A stretch of 64,000 bases of DNA from Cellvibrio zantedeschiae (GCF_014652535.1 NZ_BMYZ01000002.1:186001-250000), one strand, 5' to 3'; positions 9,105-17,545 are shown, counted from the stretch's first letter. The notes: a model not told the origin generated them from the letters alone. Made by a program: numbers and translations.

Positions 9105-10325
9105 TTAACTGCCGGGATTGGGGTTATTGGAATCGGCAAATTTCATGAGCAGGATGGCCAGGCTGGTCATGATGAGAAATCCCACTGTTACAGGAATTAA
9201 GGTGTTGTTATAGAGTTGGCCAATGAAGGTGCCAATGACCATCGAAATAATAGACGATACAGAACCAATAATTGCGGAGGCGATCCCCGCAACATGCCCC
9301 ATAGGTTCCATGGCCATAGCATTCACATTGCCGAAAATTAAACCAAATGCAAAAAACAAAATGGCGGCATAAATCATAAACATCCATAACTGAATATCGC
9401 TTACGGCATGTAACCCTAAAAATACCGCTGAACTTGCAATAATACTCATCACGGCGCGATTGCTAATAAAATGCATGCCCCATTTTTCGACCAGCTGTGA
9501 GTTTAGTAGCGAGGACACTCCAAACACTAAAGCAAGCACACCAAAATAAACGGTAAACATTTTCCCTGTACCGAATTGCACTTGGAAAATTTGTTGCGAC
9601 GAATTGAGATAACCCACAAAGCTACCAAAAAATAAACCCATGCACAGGGTGTACCCCATGGTTGTACGGTTGCAAATAACTTCCTTAAATCCATCGACAA
9701 AACCCGTAACACTAAAGGGAATGCGATTCGCTTTGGGCAGGGTTTCTTCCAGTCGTAAAAAAATCCATAAGCCGATAATCACAGAGTAAACAATGTAAAG
9801 CACAAACACATAGCGCCAGGATGCGAAAAATAAAATTGCTTGCCCCAAACTCGGTGCAATGGCGGGCACCATAATAAAAATCATCATCACCAGCGACATA
9901 ACTTTCGCCATTTCGCGGCCAGCATATTTATCGCGCACAATAGAAATTGCCGATACATAAGGGCCAGAAACGCCCAAGCCTTGAACGAATCTGCCAATCA
10001 AAAGCGTATTAATATCCTGCGCAAAAAAACAAATCAGGCTGCCAATTAAAAATAAAAGTATGCCGCTGTATAAAACTTTTTTGCGGCCAGTTGCATCGGA
10101 AAGCGGGCCGCAAACTAATTGACCCAGCGCCATGCCTAAAAACAGCGCGCTAATCACCAGCTGTACCTGGTTCTCATAGGCCATTTGAATTTCGGTGCGA
10201 ATAATCCCCAATGCTGGTAAAAGCGCATCAATTGAAATCGCCACAATCGACATCATCAGTGCGACAAGTATGGTGAATTCCAGTGAAGAAATTTTTGAAT
10301 TCTGGTTTGAATCTGGTGAAGTCAT
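9105..10325 (-). CDS. Bcr/CflA-family MFS drug exporter
   Basis: The 406-residue protein has about 12 hydrophobic segments and the DHA1 signature. SIDALLPALGIIRTEI at the first helix is typical of Bcr/CflA, followed by the motif-A loop GPLSDATGRKKVLYSG between TM2 and TM3. TM5 contains PAIAPSLGQAI (motif C region), and FGLIFGNVNAMAMEPMG is near TM10. Members export bicyclomycin, chloramphenicol, sulfonamides or small metabolites by proton antiport at the inner membrane. The gene stands alone on the minus strand. The ATG has only a weak ribosome site. Short repeated units occupy its upstream region and may be regulator sites. The substrate is not predictable. Confidence 0.9.
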   Translation of the reverse strand: MTSPDSNQNSKISSLEFTILVALMMSIVAISIDALLPALGIIRTEIQMAYENQVQLVISALFLGMALGQLVCGPLSDATGRKKVLYSGILLFLIGSLICFFAQDINTLLIGRFVQGLGVSGPYVSAISIVRDKYAGREMAKVMSLVMMIFIMVPAIAPSLGQAILFFASWRYVFVLYIVYSVIIGLWIFLRLEETLPKANRIPFSVTGFVDGFKEVICNRTTMGYTLCMGLFFGSFVGYLNSSQQIFQVQFGTGKMFTVYFGVLALVFGVSSLLNSQLVEKWGMHFISNRAVMSIIASSAVFLGLHAVSDIQLWMFMIYAAILFFAFGLIFGNVNAMAMEPMGHVAGIASAIIGSVSSIISMVIGTFIGQLYNNTLIPVTVGFLIMTSLAILLMKFADSNNPNPGS

Positions 10326-10353
10326 TATGTAAATCCAGTTGATAAAACAAGTC

Positions 10354-10430
10354 GCTATAGGTAGAAAAATTTCCTATAGATGAAAATTGCCATAGGTGAA
10401 AGCTACCATAGGTGAAAGTTACCTAAATAG
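10354..10430. repeat. Short tandem repeats in the upstream region of the Bcr/CflA gene
   Basis: Four degenerate units of about 16-19 bp follow one another. The best two are CCATAGGTGAAAGCTA and CCATAGGTGAAAGTTA, preceded by CCTATAGATGAAAATTG and a weaker GCTATAGGTAGAAAAATTT. They begin 29 bp upstream of the exporter ATG, in the promoter zone. Repeats with this helical phasing could bind a regulator cooperatively. Confidence 0.55.
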
Positions 10431-10508
10431 TCGAACCTTGTAGCGAATAATCGACAGGTTAAAAAAAAATAAGCGATACTCAATGAAATTTATTGCATAG
10501 AGGTTTAG

Positions 10509-10724
10509 ATGCATCCCTATCCAAAGGGTTACCACCGTGTAGCCGATGGCGATATTATCAAAGAAGATGACCTGGTACTGGGTAAAATCCAATCTATGTG
10601 CGGCCAGGAATCCTACGGCTGGAAGAAAGTCGCCCCTCGCCTGGTCGGGCAAGAGTTTTTCGAAGGCGCGGTTGAGTTAGGCCATCCCGCTATCTTATTA
10701 CGCAAAGATACACTGGAGGTTTGA
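10509..10724 (+). CDS. Small conserved-looking hypothetical protein
   Basis: I do not recognise this 71-residue protein. It is soluble, starts MHPYPKGYHRVADGD, and contains DDLVLGKIQSMCGQESYGWKKV and a C-terminal HPAILLRKDTLEV. No signal peptide or membrane segment is seen. It is supported as real by AGAGG about 6 nt before its ATG and by the next gene starting 8 bp after its stop, which suggests a two-gene operon with the phosphodiester glycosidase. The single Cys and the aromatic-rich middle might suit a ligand-binding or regulatory role, but that is a guess. Confidence 0.6.
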   Translation: MHPYPKGYHRVADGDIIKEDDLVLGKIQSMCGQESYGWKKVAPRLVGQEFFEGAVELGHPAILLRKDTLEV

Positions 10725-10731
10725 GCCGGGA

Positions 10732-11706
10732 ATGAAATTGAGATATTGGGTAGTCCTGAGTGTATTGGCGGCTTTTTGTATAGGGTTGTATAGCTACAGT
10801 CATTGGTACGGTTTTAATGTGTTGTTGAGGCGGGGTGGAACATTTTGGACTGATGTTAAAATTGACGATCCCCGTTTATCTGCGTCCATGCGTTTGGCTT
10901 TGCGTTCGCCTGACCTTCCTGTCGTTGCTGGTGAATTGAAGTGGCAGGTATTGGCAGAGGGATTTGAAACAGCTGAGCTGAGCGTGCTGGCAAATGGCCT
11001 CGAGGTCGACAGAATTATGCTCAACCGTATTGATCCCAAGCTCTACAGCTTTTCAGTATTGAATGCGCCTAAGGGAAATCGTGGTCTAGCCGAATGGGAG
11101 AGCGCTTTACCAACCGCCACACTCATTGTTAACGGTAGTTATTTTGACCGTTATGGTTTACCGTCCACTCCATTTATAAGTGAAGGACGTTTTCTTGGTA
11201 TCAAACCTTACGACGCCAAAGCAGGAGCTTTTGTTGCGGATTCAGAGAATGCTGCAATCGTGGATTTATCGGGCCAAATGAATTGGGAGACGGCTTTCAA
11301 AAATGCCCAAAACGCGATGGTTTCCTTTCCTTTATTGGTAGGTGAAGATGGGCAAAATCATGTCCATACGGCAAGCCGCTGGCTAGCGAACCGAACTTTT
11401 GTCGCGCAGGATCGTCAGGGGAGGGTGCTTGTAGGAACGACTGCCGATGCTTTTTTCTCAATCCACCGATTAGGCGAGTTTTTACGGACTTCGCCTTTGG
11501 ATATTAAAGTTGCCCTGAATTTGGACGGCGGCCCCGTTGCTTGCCAGAGCGTGCGTATAGGGAATTTTCATCGTCATTTTATTGCCAAATGGGAGCTTCA
11601 GGCAGACCAGACCAACAATCATATCAAGTTGTTAACCTGGCCTTTCGGAAGTCGTGGTTCCTGGGCCATGGGGATCGTTCTAACGGCGACGCCGAAGGTG
11701 AAGTGA
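10732..11706 (+). CDS. Phosphodiester glycosidase family protein (NAGPA-like), exported
   Basis: The 324-residue protein begins with an N-terminal membrane anchor or signal (about 5-22). A domain of the NAGPA/phosphodiester alpha-GlcNAcase type follows. Typical features are LIVNGSYFD near residue 135, an EGRFLG segment, a GTTADAFFSIHRLGEFL segment and the diagnostic ALNLDGGPVACQSV near 265. Relatives remove terminal GlcNAc phosphodiester caps or act on periplasmic phosphodiester glycosides; the bacterial substrates are mostly unknown. It lies 7 bp downstream of a small hypothetical gene and is probably co-transcribed with it. Catalysis is expected outside the cytoplasm. Confidence 0.85.
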   Translation: MKLRYWVVLSVLAAFCIGLYSYSHWYGFNVLLRRGGTFWTDVKIDDPRLSASMRLALRSPDLPVVAGELKWQVLAEGFETAELSVLANGLEVDRIMLNRIDPKLYSFSVLNAPKGNRGLAEWESALPTATLIVNGSYFDRYGLPSTPFISEGRFLGIKPYDAKAGAFVADSENAAIVDLSGQMNWETAFKNAQNAMVSFPLLVGEDGQNHVHTASRWLANRTFVAQDRQGRVLVGTTADAFFSIHRLGEFLRTSPLDIKVALNLDGGPVACQSVRIGNFHRHFIAKWELQADQTNNHIKLLTWPFGSRGSWAMGIVLTATPKVK

Positions 11707-11776
11707 ATTGGTAAAGTTATTCGGTGGAGGGGAATTCTTGGCTATACTGATCACTTATTAATCTGGGTTGCGCGCG

Positions 11777-12070
11777 ATGGTTATCGGTGATTTTGTTGGC
11801 TATTCCACTTATGGGCAGGGGTCTGTTTATACGCAGAAACCACAAGCTCAAGTGCGGCCTGCAGTTACCCTCGATGCTGAGCGCGATCCGCAAACGCCTC
11901 ACCAATATAGCGTTACTACTAAGCCGCAGGTTATCCCTCCACCAGAGCCCACGACCGATACTAAGTCCAGCGGTAAAAAGGCGAATCAGAATACTGATCC
12001 GGCTAGCCGTGCCTTTCTTGCGGTAGCTAATTATCGCCCCACTTATCATCGTATTGATATTGAGGTTTGA
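11777..12070 (+). CDS. Small proline-rich hypothetical protein
   Basis: The open frame encodes about 97 residues from ATG 11777. TTG 11768 is an in-frame alternative, and neither has a clear ribosome site. The middle is rich in Pro, Thr, Gln and Lys (PQVIPPPEPTTDTKSSGKK), followed by a more ordered C-terminus, AFLAVANYRPTYHRIDIEV. No signal peptide or known domain is seen. It sits between the phosphodiester glycosidase and a convergent regulator gene whose stop is only 4 bp away. Overlapping frames are also open, so this is a cautious call; the unusual C-terminal composition favours coding. Confidence 0.45.
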   Translation: MVIGDFVGYSTYGQGSVYTQKPQAQVRPAVTLDAERDPQTPHQYSVTTKPQVIPPPEPTTDTKSSGKKANQNTDPASRAFLAVANYRPTYHRIDIEV

Positions 12071-12074
12071 GTTT

Positions 12075-12896
12075 TTAACTAGCCACGCTAATCAGCACTT
12101 TGTAGTCAGTCCCTAAGCCGCGATAGCCAACAAATTGTCCGTTTGCATCCAATACCGGTTCTCCACTAATGCGGAAATGTTGGGCTTGGCCTCTTTCGTT
12201 GGTTCTGCAAAAAGTGAAGTCGACAAATGGTTGGCGGCTTGCGAGTATCGCATTAAATTTTGCGCGGTCATTTTCATTCCAGCCGTCTAAATTGTCCGCT
12301 TGATGTGGATCATTTGGGCGACTAATGCCTAACGCATTTAACAGGTTGTCAGGCATGTTAATGAAATGTCCTTCCGTATCCTGCTCCCAGCTCCAGTCTG
12401 AAGCCAGCTCGGTCAGGCGACGAAAACGGTTTTCGCTGTCGCGCAATTCAGCCGTGCGTTTGTTAACTGTCTCTTCAAGTTGTTGGTTGTACTCGGCAAG
12501 CTTTTTATAAAGTAGGCGTACTTCCAGCATATTGTGTATGCGAGTTTTAACTTCTACTAGATCGAATGGCTTGCTAATAAAATCTTTAGCGCCCGCTTGT
12601 AAAGCTTTTAGCTTATGCATGGGCTGTGCGGTTAAAACAATGACTGGTAGATAGCTATCTTTCTGTTCGGCCTTTAAACCTTCCATGACTTGGAATCCAT
12701 CCATGCCAGGCATTTGTATATCCAGCAGAATTAAATCATAGGCGTGCTGCTGATGTAAGGCACAAACGTCGAGCGGATTCATCGTCATACTTAAATTGGT
12801 GTAGCCAGCTTCGCTTAGCAGTTGCTCCAATAAAAGTACGTTTGCAGCCTGATCATCAACGATCAGAATACTCGCATCAAAAATATTAAGTTGCAT
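12075..12896 (-). CDS. Response regulator with C-terminal PAS domain
   Basis: The 273-residue cytoplasmic protein starts with a canonical receiver domain (about 8-125): acidic pair VDDQ, phospho-Asp in LLDIQMPGMDG, TAQP and the lysine in ISKPF. A coiled coil (about 130-155; YKKLAEYNQQLEETVNKR) leads into a PAS/PAC-like domain (about 160-270) with WSWEQDTEG and GYRGLGTD. There is no DNA-binding or enzymatic output domain, so it probably signals through a partner kinase or cyclase. Hybrid or diguanylate-cyclase proteins often have this front half, so it could be a shortened form. The ATG follows GAGGAA. No kinase gene is adjacent. Confidence 0.88.
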   Translation of the reverse strand: MQLNIFDASILIVDDQAANVLLLEQLLSEAGYTNLSMTMNPLDVCALHQQHAYDLILLDIQMPGMDGFQVMEGLKAEQKDSYLPVIVLTAQPMHKLKALQAGAKDFISKPFDLVEVKTRIHNMLEVRLLYKKLAEYNQQLEETVNKRTAELRDSENRFRRLTELASDWSWEQDTEGHFINMPDNLLNALGISRPNDPHQADNLDGWNENDRAKFNAILASRQPFVDFTFCRTNERGQAQHFRISGEPVLDANGQFVGYRGLGTDYKVLISVAS

Positions 12897-13044
12897 CAGA
12901 GTATTTCCTCAATATTAAAATGTGTTTGCTTGTGCAGGTCGAACAATTTGCAATTGCAAAATTAAAAGTTGACATGCACAAGCATCGGCCACACCTAATC
13001 GCAAATACCTTTTGCTCTAAAAAATCTGAGTCCGTGAATAAGGT

Positions 13045-13497
13045 TTACAAGCGTTCCAGTTGTCCGTCTTCAACTTTCACCCGGTCACCCACACGCAAAT
13101 CATCAATGTCTTCGTAGTCAAATTGTTGTCGGCTACCGTTTTCAAATTTTACGGTAACGCGATAAATCTCCGTATCGCGGCCATTGCGTTTTTCAACTTT
13201 GTTGCCCGCAATTGCACCGCCAATCGCACCTGCACCTGTAGCTACATCGCGACCAGTGCCTTTACCAACTTGATGCCCTAATACTCCGCCTATAACAGCG
13301 CCGAGAACGGCACCGCCACCAGAGGAACGAGATTCAAGCGACATGACTTCAATATCAGTAACGCGGCCATATTTTTCAGATGAAATTCGGGGAGCAGAAT
13401 GAACGCTGCGAACTCGTTCTTCGCGTGGTGAGTAGCTATTACAAGCTACCATAGTCATCATGCTGCATAAGCAAATAAGTACTGTTAATAATTTCAT
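13045..13497 (-). CDS. Glycine-zipper 2TM outer-membrane lipoprotein (SlyB/Pcp-like)
   Basis: The 150-residue protein begins with a lipoprotein signal peptide ending in the lipobox MVAC (acylated Cys about residue 19). A central glycine zipper follows at about 61-100: GGGAVLGAVIGGVLGHQVGKG then GAGAIGGAIAGNKVE. The C-terminal part (VTVKFENGSRQQFDYED...GDRVKVEDGQLERL) is typical of SlyB/PCP-type lipoproteins. Relatives sit in the outer membrane and respond to envelope stress or divalent cations. AGGGAG lies before the ATG. It is divergent from corA, so the shared 164-bp region may couple the two genes to magnesium or envelope status; that is inference. Confidence 0.88.
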   Translation of the reverse strand: MKLLTVLICLCSMMTMVACNSYSPREERVRSVHSAPRISSEKYGRVTDIEVMSLESRSSGGGAVLGAVIGGVLGHQVGKGTGRDVATGAGAIGGAIAGNKVEKRNGRDTEIYRVTVKFENGSRQQFDYEDIDDLRVGDRVKVEDGQLERL

Positions 13498-13661
13498 AAA
13501 ATCACTCCCTAAGATTAATAGGAAGTTAGAGAATAGTCGGTCGCCAATAAATGAATCTGTACGCTAGCTAGCTTAATTACCAAATTCCTATGTACGTCAT
13601 TTTTGGATTTATATAAGCTATTTGAAAATCAAAATTGAAAGCGCAAAGTGTGAGGATGTAA

Positions 13662-14627
13662 ATGCTAATTAACTGTGTGGCCTATCAAGAAGGAAAAAAA
13701 CTGTGCGACATTGATATTGAAGATATCAGTGAATATGTGAAGCATCCGGATTGCTTTGTATGGGTTGCGTTGAAAGATGCTGAACCAGCTGAGTTAACAA
13801 AAATGCAGGAAGAATTTGGTCTGCATGAGCTGGCTGTTGAAGATGCAATGTTGGGCCACCAGCGCCCTAAAATTGAAGAGTACGGCGATTCATTATTTGC
13901 GGTCATGCACGCGCTTGAAATACATGATGACCAGCTATGCGTTGGTGAGGTGGACGTGTTTGTCGGCAATAATTATGTGCTATCTACACGCAACCGCAGT
14001 CAGCAAGGTTTTTTGGGGGTGCGTGCTCGCTGTGAACGTGAACCCCATCATCTTCAGCAAGGGTCAGCATTTGTTTTGTACGCATTAATGGATGCTGTAG
14101 TCGATCGCTATTTTCCCGTTATGGATGCAATTGAATCTGAATTGGAAAAAGTGGAGGAGCAAATATTTATCAAGGGCTCGCAGCGCGCGAATATTCAAAA
14201 ACTCTATCAATTAAAACGCAAAGTAACCATTCTTAAACATGCAGTTGCGCCTTTGTTAGAGGCAGTTGGAAAATTGGATGGTGGTCGCGTACCTCCGATT
14301 GTTGCCGATACCAAAGATTATTTTCGCGATATCCACGATCATCTGTACCGAATAAATATTTCAGTAGATTCGATTCGTGAAACCATAGGTACGGCGATCC
14401 AGGTGAATTTGTCGATGGTGGCAATTGATGAAGGTGAAGTGAATAAAAGGCTCGCAGCCTGGGCTGCAATTTTCGGTGTGGCCACCGCTTTTTTTGGCAT
14501 TTGGGGAATGAATTTTGATGTGATGCCAGAGCTAAAATGGAGATTTGGTTATCCGGCCGCAATTCTAGTGGTGAGTGCAACCTGCGGTTATTTGTATTAT
14601 CGGTTTAAAAAATCAGGGTGGCTTTAA
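13662..14627 (+). CDS. corA: CorA-family magnesium/cobalt transporter
   Basis: The 321-residue protein has the CorA layout. A soluble N-terminal alpha/beta domain and long helices (LEKVEEQIFIKGSQRANIQKLYQLKRKV near 160-195) are followed by two C-terminal membrane helices. The diagnostic GMN motif is present in FGIWGMNFDVMPE at about 281-293, just after TM1. The pentameric channel imports Mg2+ (also Co2+ or Ni2+) across the inner membrane. The GxN pore motif is intact and the length is normal. GTGAGGA precedes the ATG. It converges with a YqjK-like small gene 10 bp downstream, and the divergent glycine-zipper lipoprotein shares its promoter region. Confidence 0.93.
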   Translation: MLINCVAYQEGKKLCDIDIEDISEYVKHPDCFVWVALKDAEPAELTKMQEEFGLHELAVEDAMLGHQRPKIEEYGDSLFAVMHALEIHDDQLCVGEVDVFVGNNYVLSTRNRSQQGFLGVRARCEREPHHLQQGSAFVLYALMDAVVDRYFPVMDAIESELEKVEEQIFIKGSQRANIQKLYQLKRKVTILKHAVAPLLEAVGKLDGGRVPPIVADTKDYFRDIHDHLYRINISVDSIRETIGTAIQVNLSMVAIDEGEVNKRLAAWAAIFGVATAFFGIWGMNFDVMPELKWRFGYPAAILVVSATCGYLYYRFKKSGWL

Positions 14628-14636
14628 ATTGATGTA

Positions 14637-14966
14637 TCAAGCTTTCTTGAAGGTGTTACGCGCGAATTTCAATGCAGACAAGCCCCAGCGTATAGCGCGG
14701 AATGTTTGCAGACCAAGTGCTGCATTAGCAGCTTTGTGAATTAATTCGTGCGTGCTGTGGTTAGATATAAAACGCATGGCGGCGCTACGCGGGAATATAT
14801 TTTGACGCTCAGGTCCTGTTAATTTATTGGCGATGACCTGGCGATTGTGTTGTAAAAGCAAACATAAATCCATGCGCTGCTGTGCCAGTGTTCTGGGTTC
14901 GCTTACTGCAGTGGTGTCTGTTACATTCTCTTCGAATGATTCGTTTGTGCCAGTTAACTCGCTCAT
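14637..14966 (-). CDS. Hypothetical protein, third gene of a YqjD-YqjE-like operon
   Basis: This 109-residue protein has no recognised domain. Its acidic, Thr/Glu-rich N-terminus is followed by a helical basic region (QQRMDLCLLLQHNRQVIANKL) and a C-terminal RAIRWGLSALKFARNTFKKA. By position it matches the small YqjK-type protein that follows YqjD and YqjE in enterobacteria, though I see no clear sequence signature. Its ATG overlaps the stop of the holin-like gene by 4 bp, so it is surely co-translated with it. A membrane-peripheral role is likely but unproven. Confidence 0.7.
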   Translation of the reverse strand: MSELTGTNESFEENVTDTTAVSEPRTLAQQRMDLCLLLQHNRQVIANKLTGPERQNIFPRSAAMRFISNHSTHELIHKAANAALGLQTFRAIRWGLSALKFARNTFKKA

Positions 14967-15400
14967 AGTACGCTCTTAAGTAAGGCTATATCTGCTGCGA
15001 TTTCGGCACGAGTTGCAGCAAAACTATTACTGCTTAAAGCAGCTAGCGCTTTAACACGTAAACCGGCCCAAATTACTACACATAAATGTGCCAGAATTAA
15101 AACAATAAATACTGGAATGCGATAGGGCGTATCCCAACTTAGTGCAATTGCGAAGGCGCTAAGGACTAATAAAAAACACAGGAAAAACGCAAAAGCAATC
15201 ACGCTGAAAATTGCCATTTGGCATAGGCGCTGTTTCTCCTCTTCCCACTCAACTTGAGCGAGTTGCGCATGTAAGGATGCTTGCGCAGATAAGGCGCTCC
15301 CAGCTGAACTAAATAAGTTAATTAGTTGCAGGGGATTTACGGAGTCGGTGTCCTTACCGGCCGTCATACTTTTGGCAATTTCCAGAATGATTTTCCACAT
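14963..15400 (-). CDS. Phage holin III/YqjE-like inner-membrane protein
   Basis: The 145-residue protein has an N-terminal amphipathic segment with AQASLHAQLAQVEWEEEKQRL (about 37-60), then two adjacent membrane helices: IFSVIAFAFFLCFLLVLSAFAIAL and, after a short loop with SWDTPYR, IPVFIVLILAHLCVVIWAGL. This is the pattern of the Holin-X/YqjE family, found next to DUF883 proteins in stationary-phase and osmotic-stress operons. It begins 4 bp after the DUF883 gene and overlaps the next gene by 4 bp. Nothing suggests an actual phage holin, as no endolysin or phage gene is nearby. Confidence 0.8.
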   Translation of the reverse strand: MWKIILEIAKSMTAGKDTDSVNPLQLINLFSSAGSALSAQASLHAQLAQVEWEEEKQRLCQMAIFSVIAFAFFLCFLLVLSAFAIALSWDTPYRIPVFIVLILAHLCVVIWAGLRVKALAALSSNSFAATRAEIAADIALLKSVL

Positions 15401-15404
15401 AGCA

Positions 15405-15743
15405 CTAGTCGCGACGAGAAACTAATAATCCAACCAGCAAGCCAATAGCTGCGCCTGCACCTACTGCCGTCCAGGGTTGTTCATGGACATAATTGTTGGT
15501 AGCTGCTGCACCATTACGCGCTTTCTGAACAAGATTATTGCTCAGCTCATTCAATGAAGCTTTAGCAACCACAATGCGTTCATTCATTGTATTTTTTAAT
15601 TTAGCCAGATCTTCGCCGGTGAGGGAGGTTGCTTGAGCGACCAGATCTTCAATATCAGTTAGAAAACGTTGGAATTCTACCGAAATGCTACCGGGTTTTT
15701 CTTTTGGTTCAAAACTTTCCACGGGTTGAATATCGCTGTTCAT
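15405..15743 (-). CDS. DUF883 (YqjD/ElaB-like) membrane-anchored protein
   Basis: The protein of about 112 residues has a helical soluble part, EFQRFLTDIEDLVAQATSL to NELSNNLVQKARNGA. A C-terminal DUF883 segment follows with YVHEQPWTAVGAGAAIG, then LLVGLLVSRRD, a single C-tail membrane anchor. E. coli YqjD and ElaB are ribosome-associated, inner-membrane-bound and sigma-S controlled; the same role is inferred here. I chose ATG 15743, preceded by AGGAACC, over an upstream ATG at 15776 that lacks a ribosome site. It is the first gene of a three-gene operon and is divergent from the DUF4398/OmpA operon. Confidence 0.85.
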   Translation of the reverse strand: MNSDIQPVESFEPKEKPGSISVEFQRFLTDIEDLVAQATSLTGEDLAKLKNTMNERIVVAKASLNELSNNLVQKARNGAAATNNYVHEQPWTAVGAGAAIGLLVGLLVSRRD

Positions 15744-16119
15744 AATAGGTTCCTGATTTTGAAAGTTAATGTCCACGGCTCTGGCAGTGAAACTAAATCC
15801 CTGCTGCCGAGTTCGTTAAATAATCCGCGTAAAACCGCCAAGCATCTGTACGTCAACGCACACAAGATTATCTGTGCTCTTTTCAAAAATAAGATAGTAA
15901 AAAATACAAAAATTTTGCCGTCATTTTTATTGAATTTTGATGTTGCTGAACTGCTGTAACAGGCGTTAAACGATGCATTTAAAATGGTGCGATAACGCAC
16001 CGATAAACTCCTATTGTTGCGCCACTATAAACTTGCCTCAACCCAAAAATTTCTGAACCTTATGTTTGGTTGCATTCAGAAGTATTCAGTAAAAACTAGA
16101 TTAAGCGAGGAATACCACC
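15744..16119. other. 376-bp divergent promoter region between two envelope-stress operons
   Basis: No gene is supported. The region is AT-rich and must carry promoters for the DUF883 operon (left) and the DUF4398/OmpA operon (right). A perfect 6-bp stem with a 4-nt loop lies at 15986-16001 (GGTGCG, ATAA, CGCACC), possibly a 5' UTR hairpin or operator for the right-hand operon. I could not fix a promoter sequence. Confidence 0.5.
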
Positions 16120-16542
16120 ATGATTCGGAATATCAAATATTTACATGCGAGAGAATTTAACCATTTATTTCTTTCCAAAATTCGTACAGTCGGTTCAGCA
16201 GTAATTGCCGCAATTGTTTTGGCCGCGTGCGCATCAACACCGCCACCGAATAGCCAAATTACCGCAGCAGAGACAGCTATTGCTCATGCTGAACAAGCTC
16301 AAGTAGCAGATTATTCGTCACCAGAATTGGTAGAAGCGCGTAAACATCTTGCCGCTGCAAAAGCTGAAGTTGCCGATAAAAATATGACAACTGCAGCGCG
16401 TCTCGCGCAGAAGGCGCACTTGAATGCCGATCTGGCTATGGCGCAAGCCGCCACAGCAAAAGCAAAAGAAGTGAATGATGAATTGCAAAAAGGCAATAGC
16501 GTGATAAAACAAGAATTGCAACGTAATCAAGGAGCTCAATAA
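16120..16542 (+). CDS. DUF4398 domain lipoprotein
   Basis: The 140-residue protein has a hydrophobic signal segment, VGSAVIAAIVLAAC, whose LAAC is a lipobox (Cys about 39), preceded by an unusually long N-region of some 25 residues. The mature part is an alpha-helical DUF4398 domain (AETAIAHAEQAQVADYSSPELVEARKHLAAAK and later helices), rich in Ala and charged residues and likely to form a helical bundle or coiled coil. Its stop overlaps the start of the OmpA-family gene (TAATG), so the two are translated together. Such pairs probably tether the outer membrane to peptidoglycan; this is inferred from the family. Confidence 0.85.
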   Translation: MIRNIKYLHAREFNHLFLSKIRTVGSAVIAAIVLAACASTPPPNSQITAAETAIAHAEQAQVADYSSPELVEARKHLAAAKAEVADKNMTTAARLAQKAHLNADLAMAQAATAKAKEVNDELQKGNSVIKQELQRNQGAQ

Positions 16543-17366
16543 TGAACAGATTAATTTATGCAGGTAAATTTATTAGTGCTGTAGCACTAAGTTTGGTTCT
16601 GTTTTCATCTTGCTCAAGCACACCAAAAATTCCACCGGAAGTCGCGGCTGTGCGCAGTAAGTTAAGCACTTTACAATCTGACCCTCAATTAGCAAACCGT
16701 GCACCAGTAGCCTTCAAAGAAGCAGAAACTGCTGTGCAAGCTGCTGAAAAGGTACCTAAAGATGATGCTTTGCTGGATCACTTGGTCTGGGTGGCTGATC
16801 ACAAAATTGATATAGCTGCCGCGCAAGCGCAAACACGCTATTTGGAAGACCAGCGTAAGGAATTGGCGGAAGCGCGTGAAAAAGCACGTTTGGACTCGCG
16901 CACCCAGGAAGCTGACGCAGCACGCGCCGACGCCGAGCAAGCGCGCAGACAAGCAGAAGAGTTGCAACGTCAAATCGCCGAGTTGAATGCAAAAACTACC
17001 GAGCGCGGTTTGGTTGTTACCTTGGGCGATGTATTGTTTGAAACAGGAAAGTCAGATTTAAAAGAGGGGTCAATTGTAAATATATCCAAACTGTCTGCGT
17101 TCTTGACTCAATACCCGGATCGCACTGTCACCATTGAAGGCCACACTGATAGCGTGGGTAGCGAAGATTACAACCTCGGATTGTCACAACGTCGTGCTAA
17201 TGCTGTACAGCAATTTTTAGTTTCACAAGGTATAGCGCCAAATCGTTTAAGTGCTACGGGCAAGGGTGAAAACTTCCCGGTTGCTAGCAATGAAACATCA
17301 TCTGGCCGTCAAATGAATCGCCGTGTAGAGGTGATCATTGCCAACACTAAATCTGCTGTTCAATAA
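16542..17366 (+). CDS. OmpA-family lipoprotein with DUF4398-like helical region
   Basis: The 274-residue protein has a signal ending in the lipobox SSC (about residue 24). A helical Ala/Glu/Arg-rich region spans about 35-150, including a predicted coiled coil (ADAEQARRQAEELQRQIAEL). The C-terminal OmpA peptidoglycan-binding domain (about 160-270) contains LFETGKSDLKEGS, VTIEGHTDSVG and NLGLSQRRANAVQQFL, with the conserved Asp and Arg that bind diaminopimelate. It would link the outer membrane to the cell wall. Translation is coupled to the DUF4398 lipoprotein by a 1-bp overlap, and a DUF3309 gene follows after 14 bp. Confidence 0.9.
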   Translation: MNRLIYAGKFISAVALSLVLFSSCSSTPKIPPEVAAVRSKLSTLQSDPQLANRAPVAFKEAETAVQAAEKVPKDDALLDHLVWVADHKIDIAAAQAQTRYLEDQRKELAEAREKARLDSRTQEADAARADAEQARRQAEELQRQIAELNAKTTERGLVVTLGDVLFETGKSDLKEGSIVNISKLSAFLTQYPDRTVTIEGHTDSVGSEDYNLGLSQRRANAVQQFLVSQGIAPNRLSATGKGENFPVASNETSSGRQMNRRVEVIIANTKSAVQ

Positions 17367-17380
17367 CCGAGGGAAAACCT

Positions 17381-17539
17381 ATGACTTTAGGAACAATTTT
17401 ATTAGTGATTTTAATTCTGGCTCTTATAGGCGCTATTCCAAGCTGGCCACACAGCCGTAGTTGGGGTTATGGGCCAAGCGGGGGCTTGGGGTTGGTGATC
17501 ATAATTCTGTTAGTACTTTTGTTAACAGGTCGATTGTAG
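17381..17539 (+). CDS. DUF3309 family small membrane protein
   Basis: The 52-residue product starts MTLGTILLVILILALIGAIP. A short loop, SWPHSRSWGYGPSGG, is followed by a second hydrophobic stretch, LGLVIIILLVLLLTGRL. This two-helix pattern with PxWPxSRxWGYxPSGxxG is characteristic of DUF3309. The ATG follows CGAGGGAAAACCT, 14 bp after the OmpA gene, so it is the third gene of that operon. The function is unknown. A hairpin terminator lies right after the stop. Confidence 0.88.
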   Translation: MTLGTILLVILILALIGAIPSWPHSRSWGYGPSGGLGLVIIILLVLLLTGRL

Positions 17540-17545
17540 TTAGGT

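Noticed and set aside
11787-12026. A second overlapping frame in the proline-rich small gene
   Set aside because: It overlaps the better-supported frame ending at 12070 throughout, has no ribosome site and an unlikely composition.
14963-15400. Phage holin as evidence for a prophage
   Set aside because: No endolysin, terminase, capsid or integrase is nearby, and the neighbours match the YqjD/YqjE stress operon, so it is not a prophage marker.
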